Positions 22,838-36,389 of a stretch of 64,000 bases of DNA are shown piece by piece; within the stretch, counting starts at the first letter, position 1; each line of letters opens with the position of its first letter. The stretch comes from Larix kaempferi (lineage: Eukaryota > Streptophyta > Pinopsida > Pinales > Pinaceae). Under the pieces are notes generated by a model. The model did no database searches. It had not been told where the DNA came from and was given only the letters and a program-made list of their open reading frames with translations. Where the stretch lies: assembly GCA_027924585.1 (NCBI GenBank), contig BSBM01001383.1, forward strand, positions 310,001-374,000, read 5' to 3'. A program made the position numbers and the translations under genes.

Positions 22838-24378
22838 AGAGGCCATTTGGGCTTTCTCTTCATGGATTTCTTGTGCACAAAAACTCTGGCAAATTATTGT
22901 AATACTTCTCATGTGAAATAAGATTTAAAGCTTTGGAGGCTCATCTTGTGTTATTTGGATTAATGCTTATGGAATGAGGGGATATTGTTTCATACTTTCA
23001 TTTTGTCTATTCAATATTGATTAATTGGTTCATGCTTGGGAGGGCTTTATTCAAGCATATAAGTCAAATATTTGTAGTCTCAATTTATTTGAATATTCAT
23101 TCTCTTTAGAGATCTAAGAGTACATGCATATTACTAATTTGTATTTCATGTCTTTTGATCTCCATTGTTGGATAGTACATGACTAATTCTCTATCTTGTT
23201 AGCATTTGATTGTTTATGTTGCAGATCTTCTCATCCATTTCGAGTAAGCTTGTGGAGCTAGTTTGCATCCCCTCTTCTCGAAGTTAGGCAAAAGATCCAA
23301 AACAAACATTAAGTGGTTTCCGAATTTCCTTCGAAATTTCCAAAGGATCTAAGTATCGCACTTTAATTCATCTCTCAATTTTTAAAAACATCTTGGTTAC
23401 ATTGGTTCTAAAGGGTTCTTTCTTCAAACCCCTCTCATTTGCTCCTTGATCTCTTTTTCCCATTTGTTTGCTAGGCCTACCTCCTCCATAGTTTTCCCTA
23501 TCTCAAAACCCCTTATCCTCCATTCATTTTACACTCCCTTCCTCCATTCGTTTTACCCTCTTTTTCCATCCATCCTAGTCTTGCCCTAGTTTCCCCTATC
23601 ATTCGTTTTTGTCCTTCAAAAGTCTCTCGTCCAAGCCTTTTTGCTTCTTTTTTCTCCCTGAGATCCATTCTCTTCCATCTTCCTTTCTCCCTCTTGTTTA
23701 CTCCAAGAAAAAGTGCCCTAAAAAATCTCATAAAAAGCAAAAAACGAATTGATTAAGTTAGTATTTGTTAGAGTTATTTCTTTGATAGGTTAGATCTTAA
23801 TTTGTTGTATCTTTAGTATTGGCATGTATTGAAAAGATTAACTTTAAGAGCATTCTAGATCTCTCTCTTTGTCTTAGTATAGCTTGCATTAGTTTAATTT
23901 TATGTTTGCTTTCAAAAGATAGAAATTTTGCACAAAAATATTTCATTTTTTTTATATTCTAGATCTCATTTCTAGCACATTTTAGGCATTGTTTGCTTGC
24001 TGGTCCATTTTACCCTATTAGCTTTTTTATGTCAAAATCTCATGCATTTCACATTTAAAATAATAGCTTTCAAATCTAGACTTAACTAGTTTCCAATTGG
24101 TTTTATTTTTCTAATGTTAATGGGTGCATTGTTGAGCATTTTCTAAGCTTGTGTAGGATTTCTTCAAGGAGAGAAACACTTGTGAGGACAAGACTTAAAG
24201 AAGGTCAAAATGACATTCAAAGAGAAGACTTAAACCAAAATCAGAGATACAACTACATTCTCCTTTGTAAAAGCCATTTAAGGGCCATAAGTGTTGTTTT
24301 CATTATTTGTTTATTTACTTTGAAAAGACCTTTCAAGGGTTGAATCCCAAAGGCATTTGTAAATTCATAATAAAGTTC

Positions 24379-25081
24379 AAGTGGAGGAGGCCTCCACTTT
24401 TTGGTTTTCTTCCCCATTTGGGGAAGAGTGTTGTGATTGGTTAGATTAGATCTTTCATTTTCCGCTTTAGAGTAATCAAATTTTTCATTTTCATACTCTC
24501 TTCCAAGTTTTGACTTGAGGTAGTATCCTTGGGATTTCATCTCAAGGGTAGGACCACATAACTTTGTGGTTACTCCTCTCTCCCCATTAGTTGCCTTGGT
24601 TGAAATCTCAGCGAGCTGGGAAGTTCTCAAGTGCTAGCGGTTCTTAGAGGTCGACCTTGTTCGGAGGAAGACCCTGCCTTAGATTAAATTTGTTGGTAGA
24701 ACACTAAGTCTTTTATTTTAATTTCACTCCGCAAGTAGCATACTAGTTGTCTTTTATATCTTTTGAGCTATCACGTGGTTTATCTTTACAACTGCTTTTA
24801 CTTGCAATAAAATAAACAAAGCCTCTTGAACTTGGCCAAATCCAAGTCAAGAGCACTTTCTGTCGGAGAGCATTATAGACTTGCATTTTCCCCTTGCATT
24901 AGGCATTTTAGATTAGAAAAGTCTCTTGAACTTTGGTCTTAAGACTAAGTCAAGAGCGCTCTCTATCGGAGAGTTGAACGGTGCTTTTAATAATAAAACA
25001 CTTCAACTCACATTCCCTTAATTAATTTATTTTTGGTTGATTATCCAACACCCGTATGCTCTGCCAACCTGCAAAGGTTGG
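24379..25081 (+). other. A4 structured leader region
   Basis: H1 (24379-24399) is GTGGAGGAGGCCTCCAC with AA/TT extensions followed by TTTT. H2 (24409-24426) is CTTCCCCATTTGGGGAAG. The GNRA hairpin (25064-25081) is CCAACCTGCAAAGGTTGG: the closing pair is U-A instead of G-C and the loop is GCAA, still GNRA. Confidence 0.6.
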
Positions 25082-28000
25082 GCTAGTACTCAGAAAGGTG
25101 AAGGACTTGCTAAACTTACAAGTGATAACATAATTAAAACTTTACCCAATTCCAAAACCAGTTCAAATCGCTGAGGTTGCTTCCTGAAACAGGTGGTGTC
25201 GGGAATCCACTGTCAAACTTGAGAGTGGTCAAGCCATTGTACACTTATTCTCTGTAATCTGGGTGCTCCTGACCTATCATCTAAGAGGTTGCCAGTATTT
25301 GTTCCTGGTTAAGGTTCTACTCTTTTGATATCCTTGGTTTTAGCCTAATAATCAAGACCATTAAAATATTCAATTTACCAAGATAATTTTCAAAACGATC
25401 TCACGAACAGCACTTTTTCAAGACCCACACATTCAGCATCACAATCTTTACTTTTCTTTGACTCCATAAGGAACTGGTATTTAAAAGTTTATATCTTAAT
25501 GAGGACCATTTGTCCTAGTGTTATTTTGTATATTGTGAATGCTTTATATGATTGTCAAATCTTGAAAAGTACTATGATCTTGTTATCTCATTTAGCAACG
25601 TGGATTGCGTTATTATCTTGTGTTTCCCATTTCTAATTGGTCTCATCATAATAAACTCCTAAACAACACCCATCCGCATCATTTCACCAAAAACACTTAA
25701 AAAACACAAGAGCCTTAATGAAAATCTTTGTAGGGACTACCCCCCTTGGCTTCGTTAGGAGTTAGCCAAAAAGGAGGAGCTGGGATTCAGGTGACAGTAC
25801 CTGGCTCATTGCTTGCCCCCAAGGCCACACCTCTCCCCACTTTCCAGTGAGGGAGACAACTTTCGAAAGATTTATGCTGCTGGTGTGCAGTTTGGCGGAC
25901 AACAGGAGGGACAAGAGGAGGGAAGATTTGAGAGGCTAGCAAGAGGAAGAAACGAGACTAGGGAAAAATGAAAAGCTAAGAAGAGTGATGGCTAGAGGAG
26001 AAAGGCTAGCAAATCAAGGCAAAAGACTCAAAGAGAAAAGGGAGAGCTAGAAGAGGGAAGCTCTTAGATCTAGGTAACCAAGTTTGAAAATATTTTAAGG
26101 GATGGATCTTTAGTCAACTCCTCAAGCTCAACTTTGAAGCACAGAAAAATCTTTGGAGAGCCCCGTAATGCACAAAAGTTAGAAAAATAATGGCAAAGGG
26201 GGGGAAGAGGCAACCGAGCTCAAGATCCCACTTCACACCTAGGAGATCTGCAAAACAAACCACTTCAAAACAACGGTTGATCAAGCCTTGTATGACTAAT
26301 TAAATAAAAACAAGTGCATCAGTATTACCGACTACAGTTTGCTACTTCTAGATCTTACTCAACCAAGCATCAATGAATACATTGAAACCACAAATATTCA
26401 CTCTATGGACTTAAAAAAGACTTCTAAGCTAGAAGCATGATTAAAACATTATATATGAATAGCATATTTAAACAACATCACCTCAATGAAGCTTTAGTAA
26501 ATTCTCATGGACAAATTGTGCACACCATATAGACCTCCAAAGTCGTTTTATTCCAAATAGAAAAAGCTCATAACAGAGTTACAAAATGGCAGAGTAAGTT
26601 TGCCCAAAAATTCCATGAAGAAAAGAGGAGGAATACCTCTCTTATATAACAAAACTAGAGCACTAGCCTACCCTAATTCGAATTGGCATAGAAGGAGCCA
26701 ATGGCACTTAGTCATCAAATCGAATTCCATCAAATCTCAATCACATCCTATGTCAACACAAGCATGGAGTGTTAACTCCCACCAAATAATTCAACTTTTA
26801 TTGAAGGAGATGGGGAGGTGGCCTCCACCTTGGCAAGGTGCCCCCCATCTCAACTTTGGAACCTATTATCACCTATTTTGTACAAATAGTTGAAACCTTA
26901 TTGAGCCGCCAGTGTTGGAACACATCAGTGTTCACTTCCAGAGTATCTGGGTTTCAAATTGCAGCAATTAGCCAATTTTGGCTAGCCAGTTTTTGTTTTT
27001 AGTCGATATGACCATGGCCCCATGGGGGTTTGTAATAAAGTGTGCTAGTAGGATTTTGAGTGTCTCAGTCCCCCATGACTTGATTAAGCAACTAAGGTAT
27101 TCTAGGGAGTTTTTTCCCTTGTCAATTATACTTTGCCTATAGCCGAGCTATAATCGATGAGGTTTTCTCCCGCTTCCTCCAAAGCTGGAATGCCCGATTT
27201 TGAAAATTTTAGCCATGGGGGGTTATTAGAGTCCAACTAATGTATATAAGCCTACTAGACACTATTAGAATAGGTTTTGGTCATGTCCCAAGTCTCTAGG
27301 ACCCTCAGAAAAAATTTCGAAAAAATTTTACCGGGTCCGTTGAATTTTTGGTTTTAATTATTTTTTAAATTTTAATAAATTTCTCTATAGTTTAAATAGA
27401 GAAATTCCAATTTGTAATATGTCAATCGTCCGAGGTCCAAATTCAGTGATTGATGGCTCGTTTCATAAGCCAAAAATCACACATGACCCATGGACCAGCT
27501 AAACCCAACTTTCGGATGTCAATTCTGCCTCATAATTAATATTTTCTCTAAAAAGCCATTTACAGAGAAATTATTAATTAAAATAATAAAATTGAATATT
27601 TTGGAGAATATCCAAATCTCTCCAAAATAATCAAAAAAGAATAAAATAAAAGGCTAATTGACATGGCACTGGGCATTAAAGAGGATTCCAATCATCTTAG
27701 TCATCAACCACACCACTATCCAGTCAGCACAAGTCAAACTCCAATAGAGAATTCACACTCCTTCCTTGAGAAACTTGATTTGGTGATGTGGCAATTGATT
27801 AATGGGTTGGTTGGCTTCATTAATGCAAGTGGTAGGCGCCCTCCCCTAAATTAGCAATCACAAAGCTTGGCTCTCACCTAACTCAAGCGAATCCTTATAC
27901 TTGCTCCACTAAACTCCCACACCAAGCATTCACCCTCCCTCTTCTAGCTCACGCCCTTGCCTTGTGTGCTCACGTGGATCCTAGTTGGAGGCTTTCCATT

Positions 28001-28161
28001 GGTGGGTGAAGCTTCCCATGTTGCCCCAAACCTATGTCAACTCATCTACTACTACTCCAAGCCTCTTGATGACTAGTTTGTGATTGGAAATCGATTTTTG
28101 TCAAGTGTTATTTGGCTCTCTTTGGCCAAATTCGAATTAGGGTTTTAGCAGTTAGTTTTGT

Positions 28162-28169
28162 TATTTAAG
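28162..28169 (+). promoter_or_regulatory. Predicted TATA box of A8
   Basis: TATTTAAG stands at the position of TATATAAG in A4. Confidence 0.5.
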
Positions 28170-29455
28170 AGAAGCCATTTGGGCTCTCTCTTGATGGATA
28201 ATTGTTGTAAACTTACTCTGCTCATATTTGTAAACAAATTGTAGCTATTGCTACCTTGTGGAAATAAAGTTGGCTTTGGAGGCAAATGGTGTGCATTTCT
28301 ATTGGTTCATGAGTAAATAATCTTCATTGTTGAGGTAATATCTGTGATTATTTCATTATGCAATTTCAATCTTGGTTATAATTTATGCTTAGATCTCTTT
28401 ATTAAGAGCATAGGACAAGCATTTGATGGTCCAAATTGTTTGTTAGGCTTAGGCTTGGATAGTTTTGAGAGTACAAATTGTAATCGGTCTTACTACCTTG
28501 TCTCTTTTTTCATTCTTGTCTAACTCTCTAAGTTTAATCAAGTATTGTTTGTATAAGTGTTGTATGCTTGCAAATCCTCAAAAGGTTGAGATCTAAGGAT
28601 TTGCATCAAAGCGAAAAAGTTGCTTCTTCCATCAACAAAAACCTCATTCTTCAAACTTGGTTACTTGGTCCTAAAGCTTACCTCCTCAAGCCCATCTCCA
28701 TTGATTAGTTCCATCCACCCTTTCCTTTTTGCCTTCCATCTAGCTTCATTCATCTTCTCCTCATCCATCTTCTCTTCTTGCCATTTCGTTTTTGCCCATC
28801 TTTCTCCCATTCGCCCTTCACAAAAAAGCCCTAAAAACATCAAAAAAGGAAACAAGTGTGGGTATTGTTAAGTATTTAGCTTCTTAGTTTAGTTTACTTC
28901 TCTTTTTCTTAAAAGATTTGTAGGGTGCTTTTAGCTTATTATGAGTTGCATTTAGCCTTTGGTTGTTTGCATTTTTTATCATTTAAAAGATAGATTTTAT
29001 ATACCAAAAATATTTCAAAAAAATTTATATTTTAGATCTCTTTCCCGTCACATTTTAGGCATATGTTGTTTGCTGGTCCGTTTTTACTTTTGTGCATTTT
29101 TTGAAAATAAAATCTCATAAATCTAGTTTTTGAAGTCTTTTATAGATTCTAGTTTAAATAGTTTCATTATTTTGTCTTTTCTTCTAATGATTAATGGGTG
29201 CCTTGGTTGAGATTTTCTAAGACTTGTGTAGATGCTTTAAAAAGAGGAAACTTGAAAAGAGCTTTGAAGAAGTAAGATCCAAGCAAAAAACCAAAGTGAA
29301 GAGACCATGAGAATGATCAAAACTTGAAATACTTTATCCTTTGTAAAAGCAACCAAAGACTTGCTTCTTCTTTAAATTTTCCAAGTATTATTTATCTCTC
29401 AAAAGTCCTTCAAGGGTTAAGACCCAAGGCATTTGTAATAGCTTAAATAAAAGTT

Positions 29456-30157
29456 AAGTGGAGGAGTCCTCCACTTTTTTGGGTTTCTTCTCCATTTGGG
29501 GAGGAGTGTTGTCTCTTGTTAACTTAGATCTTTTCTTTTCATGCTTTAGATTAGTCTTTTATTTCATTATTCTCTCTTTCAAGTTTTGACCAGAGCAAGC
29601 TAACTTTGGGATTGTATCCCAAAGGCCACATAGTTTTGTGGTAGCTTCTCGTTCCCCCCGTTAGCCTCCTTGTCGAAGTTTCAACTAGCTGGAAAGTCTC
29701 AAGGAATAACGGTTCTGAGTGATCAACCTTGTTCGGAGGTAGATCCCACCCTAGATTAAAATTTGTTTGGTAGAACACTAAGTCATTTTTTTAAATTTCA
29801 TTTTGCAGGTAGCATGCTAATCGTCTTCTATATATTTTGAGCTATCACATGGTTTACTTTTACAAAGCTTCCTTTGTTTTAAAATAAACAAAGGCTCTTG
29901 AACTTGGCCAAATCCAAGTCAAGAGCACTCTCTGTCGAAGAGCATTTTAAACGTGCATTTTCCCCCTTGCATTAGGCATATTAGATTAGAAAAGTCTCTT
30001 GAACTTTGGTTTTAAGACTAAGTCAAGAGCGCTCTCCATCGGAGAGTTGAACGGTGCTTTTAATTGATAAAATACTTCAACTCACATTCCCTCATTAATT
30101 AATTTATTTTGGTTGACTGTCCAACACCCATATGCTCTGCCAACCTGAAAAGGTTGG
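29456..30157 (+). other. A8 structured leader region
   Basis: H1 (29456-29476) is GTGGAGGAGTCCTCCAC followed by a T run. H2 (29487-29504) is CTTCTCCATTTGGGGAGG, in which all eight stem positions pair only if G-U is allowed, as in RNA. The GNRA hairpin (30140-30157) is CCAACCTGAAAAGGTTGG with a U-A closing pair. Confidence 0.6.
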
Positions 30158-32290
30158 GCTAGTACTCAGAAAGGTGAAGGATCTGCTAAGCTTACAAGTG
30201 ATAACCTAATTAAAACTTTACCCCAATCCAAACCGGCGTTTAATACTGAGGTTGCTTCCTGAAACAAGTGGTGCCGGGAATCCACTGTCAGACTCGAGGG
30301 CGGTTTAAACATTGGACACCTATCCTCTAAATCTGGGTGCTCCCGACCTATCATCTAAGAGGTTGCCAGTATTTTTCCCATTTGGTGTAACTCTTTTGAT
30401 ATCCTTGTTTCTTCGCCTAATAATCAAAGACCACTAAAATTTACAATTTACCAAGATAATTTTCATAACGATCTCACGAACAGTATCTTTCAAGACCCAC
30501 ACATTCAGCATCACATCTTTTCTTTGACTCCATAAGGCACTGGTTGTTTTAAAACTTATATCTTGATCAGGACCATTTGTCCTTGTGTTTATTTTTCATA
30601 TTGTGAATGCTTTATCTGATTATCTAGTCTTGAGGAATACTGTAATCTTGTTATCTCATTTAGCAACGTGGATTGCATTATTATCTTGTGTTTATCTCAT
30701 TCGTAAATTGGTATCATCACAATAAACTCCTAAACAACACCCATCCACATCACTTCACCAAAAAACTTTAAAACATAAGAGCCTTAGTGAAACTCTTTGC
30801 AGGGACTACCCCCCTTGGCTTCGTTAGGAATTAGCCTAAACGGAGGAGCTGGGATTTAGGTGACAGTACCTGGCTCATTGCTTGCCCCCAAGGCCACACC
30901 TCTCCCCACGTCCTGTGAGGGAGACAGCTTTCGAAAGATTTCTGCTGCTGGTGTGCAATCTGGCGAACAACAGAACCATCACCACACGAATGAAGAGAAG
31001 CCACATAGTAGTTCGATCTCAAGACCTAGATTGACGTGAGCACATGGGAGAAGGCGTGAGCTTGAAGAGGAGACAAGAGCTTGAGTTGTAATAAATGGAA
31101 CTCGTGATCACAAAGGAAGCCAAGCCATGACGTGGCCCTAAAACAAGGAAGGCGCCCACCTTAGTCTTTAATACAACTCAATCAACCAAATAATTGATGC
31201 CATATCACCAAATCGAGTTCTTGAATTAGCTTGAAGGAGATCTCTTGTAGTGACTAGATAGTTGACTGAATGATGACTGAGATGATTGGAATCTTCATTA
31301 ATGCCCAGTGCCATGTCAATTAGCCTTTTATTTTAATCCATTTGGATTATTTTGGAGAGATTTGGATTATCTCCAAATATTCATTTTTTAATATTTTAAT
31401 TAATAATTTCTCTGTAAATGGTTTTTTTGAGAAATTATTAATTATGAGGCTGAAATGACATCTGAAACTTAGGATAAGCTGGTATGGGGATCATGAATGA
31501 TTTTTGGCTTAAGGTTAGAGCCTTCAATCACTGAATTCGGACCCCAGATGACTGACATATTACAAATTGAGATTTTTCCATTTAAACTATGGAAAAATTT
31601 AAAAAAATAAAAATAATTAAAAACCCAAAACCGGAGGACCTGGTAAAATTTTTTCTGAGGGTCCTAGTTACTTAGGGCATGACCATAGTCTATTCTAATA
31701 GTGTCCAGTAGGCTTATATACATTAGTTGGACTCTAATAACCCTCCATGGCTCAAATTTTCAAAATCGGGCATTCCAGCTTTGGAGGAAACGGGAGAAAA
31801 CCTCATCGATTATAGCTCGGCTATAGGCAAAGTATAATTGACAAGGGAAAAAACTCCCTGGAATACTTTAGTTGCATAACCAAGTCATGGGGGACCGAGC
31901 CACTCAAAAATCCTACTAGCACACTTTATTACAAACCCCGTGGGGCCATGGTCATATCGACTGAAAAACAAAACTGGCTAGGCACAAAGGATAGATCATC
32001 TGATACACTGGAACACAAACACTTATCATGTTTGTCAAATGGCGGCTCTTCAGATAATCCAACTATGGTACAAATAAGTTGGTAACAGGGTGCATTCTTG
32101 ATTGGCAATGTGTCAATCTATGAAGGGAGGGCGCAAATCTCTAGCAGAGGTGGCACCTAATCCCTCAAAATTCAAATCACTCAGGATCACCCTCAGTTCA
32201 CTCCTTGCTCACACCCAGTTCATTTCTAGTTGCACTCAGGCTCACTCTCTCTTAGCCAATGCGGCCCCCCCCCCCTCCCTCTAGTTTTCC

Positions 32291-32297
32291 TATTTAA
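32291..32297 (+). promoter_or_regulatory. Predicted TATA box of D
   Basis: TATTTAA is followed about 50 bases on by 'gaggactgaaaggc' and the 'ctttggaggcaaatctctgg' sequence shared with family A. Confidence 0.45.
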
Positions 32298-33203
32298 GCA
32301 AGCACTTGTCTCTCATTTTCTCTCATGGTCAGAGGACTGAAAGGCTATTGAAGACTTGCTCTTGTAATCTATAATATTTATTGGAATAATAAAAGTCTTT
32401 GGAGGCAAATCTCTGGTGTCAAGTATCATTGTGTGTGGATGAACATTTCATAGCTTATGAGGTAATCAGTATTTGCTTATATTTGTTGTACTTGTGTGGT
32501 TTGTTGTGGGCCTACAAGGGGAGCTATCTCTCAGTAGAGTAAGGGATTTTTTGCTTGATTATTCCTTAGTTACATTAGATCTCCTAAAAGTACATGTGAT
32601 TTTTGTTTAAATGCATGTGTTCCAGTTTTTTTTGTAGTTAACACCCTTGCTTTTTAACCATTTATTTGTGCAAGAATTTATAAGTGGATCCAGGTATCTA
32701 GCTTGAAGGAATGGTTGATCTTGTTTGACTCCTCTAGCTTTCAAGCACTTATGAAGAGCATAGTCACTCCACTTTCCACCAGTAGACTCCACTGCCCAAA
32801 AGTTCTCAGGTTTCCAGGATTCTTTCCATCTCTCTCTCTCCTTCATTTCTTATTAAAATTTCTTTGGTTATAGTTATTCACATGCTTGTGTGAATTAGTT
32901 TCTTTTTAAAAATTATCTAAAGGATGATTTGCTTAAGCTTGTAACTAGATCTAGAAGTGTAAAGCAACATTTTCAGAGTAGATTTAGTTCGTTTAATTAC
33001 TTGTGCTTATTGTCTATTTCATAGTACTTAAATATTTGTATGCTTTTAATGTTGTATTGGGCACATTTGGTGCATAATAGGTGGCTGGTTTTACTCTTTT
33101 AATGACAGGAAAGAGGAGGTGCCGCCGAAATTACAAGGTTCAGGCCATCCAGGACCTCAGAAGCACCCAACTTTCCTTAAAGTCAATTATATAAACCTTG
33201 TAA

Positions 33204-33313
33204 GCCTTTGGTTCCTCATTTGAAAGGACCAAAGGCATCCACCTATAAAATTGTAAAATAATAATAAAAGCAAGTGGGCTACTCAGTACTCGTGCCCCAT
33301 CCCCCTGGGGGAT
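33204..33313 (+). other. D hairpin cluster equivalent to A-family H1/H2
   Basis: 33204-33236 is a long stem, GCCTTTGG(T)TCC against GGACCAAAGGC. After 'aataataaaag' comes a GTGGGC...GCCCC pairing, and then ATCCCCCTGGGGGAT (33299-33313). Order and spacing match H1 and H2 of family A, but the bases differ (CCCCC/GGGGG instead of CCCCA/TGGGG). Confidence 0.5.
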
Positions 33314-34241
33314 CCGCATCGTCTCATTTTGTGGCATGATTGTTAGATTAGTTGTTTTTCTTTCTTTAGTTTAGCTTAGTTAGTTTATTTTCAGTACTTC
33401 TTTTTTGCTTTAAGAGTATGAACATCTGACTGTGTATTCCCGAAGTATACTGAAAAAGCTTGCTCGAGTAAGTGAAAAGGGATTCCCAGTCCTTAGATTA
33501 ATTACATCACATTTCATTTGTTGTTCTTGTAACGAATCAAACCTTAAAACCCCGTATGCTCTCATATCCACTGAAAGGGCTTTCCTAAGTTGGTGGTTTT
33601 ACGATCAGAAAGGGACTAAGGTGACTAGCTTAATAGGGAAATCCACAAATAATTTATCTTTAAGAACTCGAGAAGTCGCGTTGAACAACACTACAGAGTC
33701 AGGGGGCTACTTTAAGCAGGTTATGCCTTGCCCCGTTGGACACTTGGTGTAGTTGCAATCACACTCAAGTCAGAGGGATAAGTTCTTAGTGGACCAAACA
33801 AAAACTAACCCACTAACAACCATCATCTAATAATAAAATTTACCAAGAGCACTCGCACAACATTTCTTTTAGCTTTTCAATTACTTGCCACTAGTCCATT
33901 TGCTTATTATCTCAAGTCGAGCTTTTACTTTCATGATGATGATATCTTAAGAATGTTGTAAAGTATGGTTGTGCTCTCTCTTGCTTCAGTAATCATCTCA
34001 AACTCCTAGATTAACTTTCATTTTCATAACTTAGCATAAAAGCCTTAGTTTCTTTTCATAGGGACCACCCCCCTTGGCTTCGCTAGGATTTGGCCTAGAC
34101 GGAGGAGTCAAGTATCAGGTGACAGCACTTGACTCGTGACTTGCCCCCAAGGACGCACCTAGTGGCTTGGAGATTTTTGCCACATTACCCGTGGTATGTA
34201 TCAAGCGGGAATAGTACATAAGGGAAGAACTCTAAGCCAAC

Positions 34242-34810
34242 AATCAACTAAGGTCAAGCTTCCACTAAGCAAGCTATCACAAGTGTGCATTAAAAGGTGT
34301 TTCTCAAAATTTCAATGGTTGTCTCCTTACTATAGGGCTATTGTGTTGTACCAATGAAGAGAGAGGGTCTGCCTCACTACTTTAGCCATAATTCTGAGAT
34401 AGTTCTTCATCTCTATAACTTTAACTCTAACCTAGAAAACTTTGCAAAACTGCAATTATAACTGTCAAAATGTAAGAATATTGCTTGCATAAATGCATTA
34501 TAGTGTGCCTTAGTTCTAGACTTAGAATTGGTGATCATAAGCTATGTTTTCTCTACCTCATTAATTATTATTTCTTATACACTAGATTGAACTAATGATG
34601 ACCCCACTCAAATAATATTGGATCTCCAAGGCCATTTCACAAGTTATCAAATTTTATGAGTGATAATAGATATGGTAAGGTGATGGAACCACACATTAGT
34701 ATGGAAAAACCTTGTGAGTTTTGGCCAGATCGGAGGTTTGTCAATGGCCATACTTTATCTCTTCAATCAAGGTCCATGTAAAGACTGAGTAGGATGCATT
34801 TCCACTACAT
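34242..34810. other. Unassigned sequence, probably host
   Basis: No element family, gene or repeat was recognised. It lies between the presumed end of D and the LINE fragment. Confidence 0.35.
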
Positions 34811-35765
34811 GTTTTTTTTTTAAGAAACATGTCTTATATTCACAAAAATATTTACAAACAAAAATGCAGAAAATGGAAGGGTATGTACAATGAATTTCAT
34901 AATCTCTTCCTAAGAATGGCTAAAGCAAAAATAAAATTGGAATACTAAGTAGGATCCAAAGACTTGGTGTCTTTGATCAATAATGCTCCTTTTTGTCCAA
35001 AAGTTGGTGACGTACATCATCTTTCCACAAAGAACTGAATGCAGACAAAGAACTATTTTCCTGATCAAACGCAAACTTACAGGGTTACACCTAAGCTCCC
35101 AAAGCACAAAAAGCACCCCGACTCATAGACAATGCTAGAGATCAACGAAGGCATCATGCACAAGAAAGCAACCATTCCCAAACAAAGCAACATGCCAGTG
35201 AATCTTTCTCTAAAACAGTATAGAATGTTGACCCTCAAATAAACTCCAATAATGCTTGGTGAACCAGCACTCCCAAAAGATATGCTTGATGGTCTCGTGC
35301 TGCTGGCACACTGGGCAGAGGCCATCCGAAAGACCACTCTTAGCCAACCTAGGATTTAGATGGAATCCCTTGATAGATGACAAACCAAGCAAAGATCCGC
35401 AACTTATAAGAAAGCCACACCGTCAATACACTACCGTCCATACACTATGAAGACGACAAACCCAGCAATCCTCTAGATCAGTTGAGGCCCAACTCGTGTT
35501 GAGAACCAACAAGAGAAGGTGCCTTGAATGAAGTGCTGAATATAAACAACGAGAATCATATCGAAGCAACAGGAAACCAAAATTCCATACCCAGACACTC
35601 TCGAATGGCCCAGGCATACCAATTTTCATCTTAAACAACCAAACTTCTGGAACGAGGGCATGAAGGTCCACAATCAAAAGGCGATCTAAAGCAAGGAGAC
35701 CATACTCTTGGGCCAGAGGGCACACTCTTCCAAGAGTGAGTACCAAGAACCCAAAGGTCACACTA
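34811..35765 (-). pseudogene. 3' part of a decayed LINE (non-LTR) element with zf-RVT domain
   Basis: On the minus strand a frame at 35210-35392 contains CPVCQQHETIKHIFWEC, the Cys/His pattern of the plant reverse-transcriptase zinc-binding domain (zf-RVT) that follows RT in L1-like elements. Just upstream in another frame is LRIFAWFVIYQGIPSKSRLA, which matches the usual '(K)FFLW...R' start of that domain. There is thus at least one frameshift. The segment ends in a run of ten T at 34811-34820 (poly-A on the minus strand), the expected LINE 3' end. The RT and endonuclease domains are absent: 5' truncation is normal for LINEs. Not functional. Confidence 0.75.
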
Positions 35766-36389
35766 GAAGAAGATGCCCTTCTGACTCATCCTACACTTCG
35801 ACTTCTGTAGATATATAAAGTTGTGTTACAAGGTCAAGGGAAACCAATTCCAAATAATATTGACTCTCTTTTATTCAGTATAAAATCTATGTAATTACAT
35901 GTTTCTGAAAGTGTGTGCTCAAGGGGTGTATAACTATAGCAATAATTATGACTCATGAAGGTTCCAATCTTCCCTTAAACCAATTTCTAAGGGCATACCA
36001 TAAGATTACTTTCAATACAACATAGGGTCAATTGGCTGGTGCTGGCCTCAAATTCTAAATGCATTCTAAATTCAAAAATTAAGTCTATATTTTATTTTTC
36101 ATATTTCAAATGGTGTTTGATTAAATAGTTGTGTAAGGATGTTATCATGAAAAAAAGATGATTTAAGGTTTTTGCATAATGAGAAAAAAATACAAGGAAA
36201 CAAATTTGAAAACTCTATGGAATTGAAACAAATTTATTCCAGAAGATTGGTAGCAAAGCAGGTTGCCGAATAGTCCAGCACTCTAGGCAAATTACATAAC
36301 TTGTGTCTTTTAACCCATTTATAAAAATAAATCAATAAGCAAGCAAAAAGAAATTATGTCATCAATTTTGAAAAGAGAGAAAAACATAC
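35766..36389. other. Unassigned sequence between the LINE and the dehydrogenase exon
   Basis: AT-rich. No repeat family or open frame of note. If the exon at 36390 belongs to a real gene, this is the start of its downstream intron on the minus strand. Confidence 0.35.

Larger units (their letters stand above)
21694..25904 (+). mobile_element. A4: complete family A solo LTR (4211 bp)
   Basis: The unit starts TGTTATCACCTATTTTGTAC and ends GGCGGACAACA. The exact target duplication GGAGG is at 21689-21693 and 25905-25909. It is inserted in the CT-rich part of A7 in the opposite orientation. The first 250 bases differ from A2/A3 (GCCGCCAGTGTTGGAACAC version) and match A8, so A4 and A8 form a subfamily. 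Confidence 0.9.
26864..30972 (+). mobile_element. A8: complete family A solo LTR (4109 bp)
   Basis: The unit starts TATTATCACCTATTTTGTAC (the usual TG is TA) and ends GGCGAACAACA. The exact target duplication GAACC is at 26859-26863 and 30973-30977. It is inserted in A7. Its opening sequence matches A4. All landmarks of family A are present; no coding frame. Confidence 0.88.
21428..32087 (-). mobile_element. A7: family A LTR, minus strand, 3' half missing; holds A4 and A8
   Basis: Its own sequence is 21428-21693, 25910-26863 and 30978-32087, about 2.3 kb net. The 5' LTR end reads, on the minus strand, TGTTACCAACTTATTTGTACC from 32087. The left edge at 21428 is cut at an 'agccc' motif, where A2's right end begins. 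The 3' half, with the hairpin region and the terminus, is absent. The bases after the right end are GGGTG, with no partner seen. The plus-strand frame at 26600-26893 is antisense and not conserved. Confidence 0.75.
32093..34241 (+). mobile_element. D: divergent LTR-like element, 5' part missing
   Basis: The layout resembles the right part of family A: TATA box (32291), 'aataataaaagtctttggaggcaaa', an acceptor-like 'tttaatgacag' (about 33109), a hairpin cluster (33204-33313), and near the end 'accacccccCTTGGCTTCG' and 'cttgcccccaaggacgcacct'. Sequence identity to A is low elsewhere. The 5' part is replaced by A7. The right end is unclear; 'aagccaaca' at 34241 is my best guess. A C run lies at 32264-32274. 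The frame at 33432-33752 has no recognisable domain. Confidence 0.5.

Noticed and set aside
32264-32274. C run in element D
   Set aside because: A simple homopolymer, likely slippage; no further structure around it.
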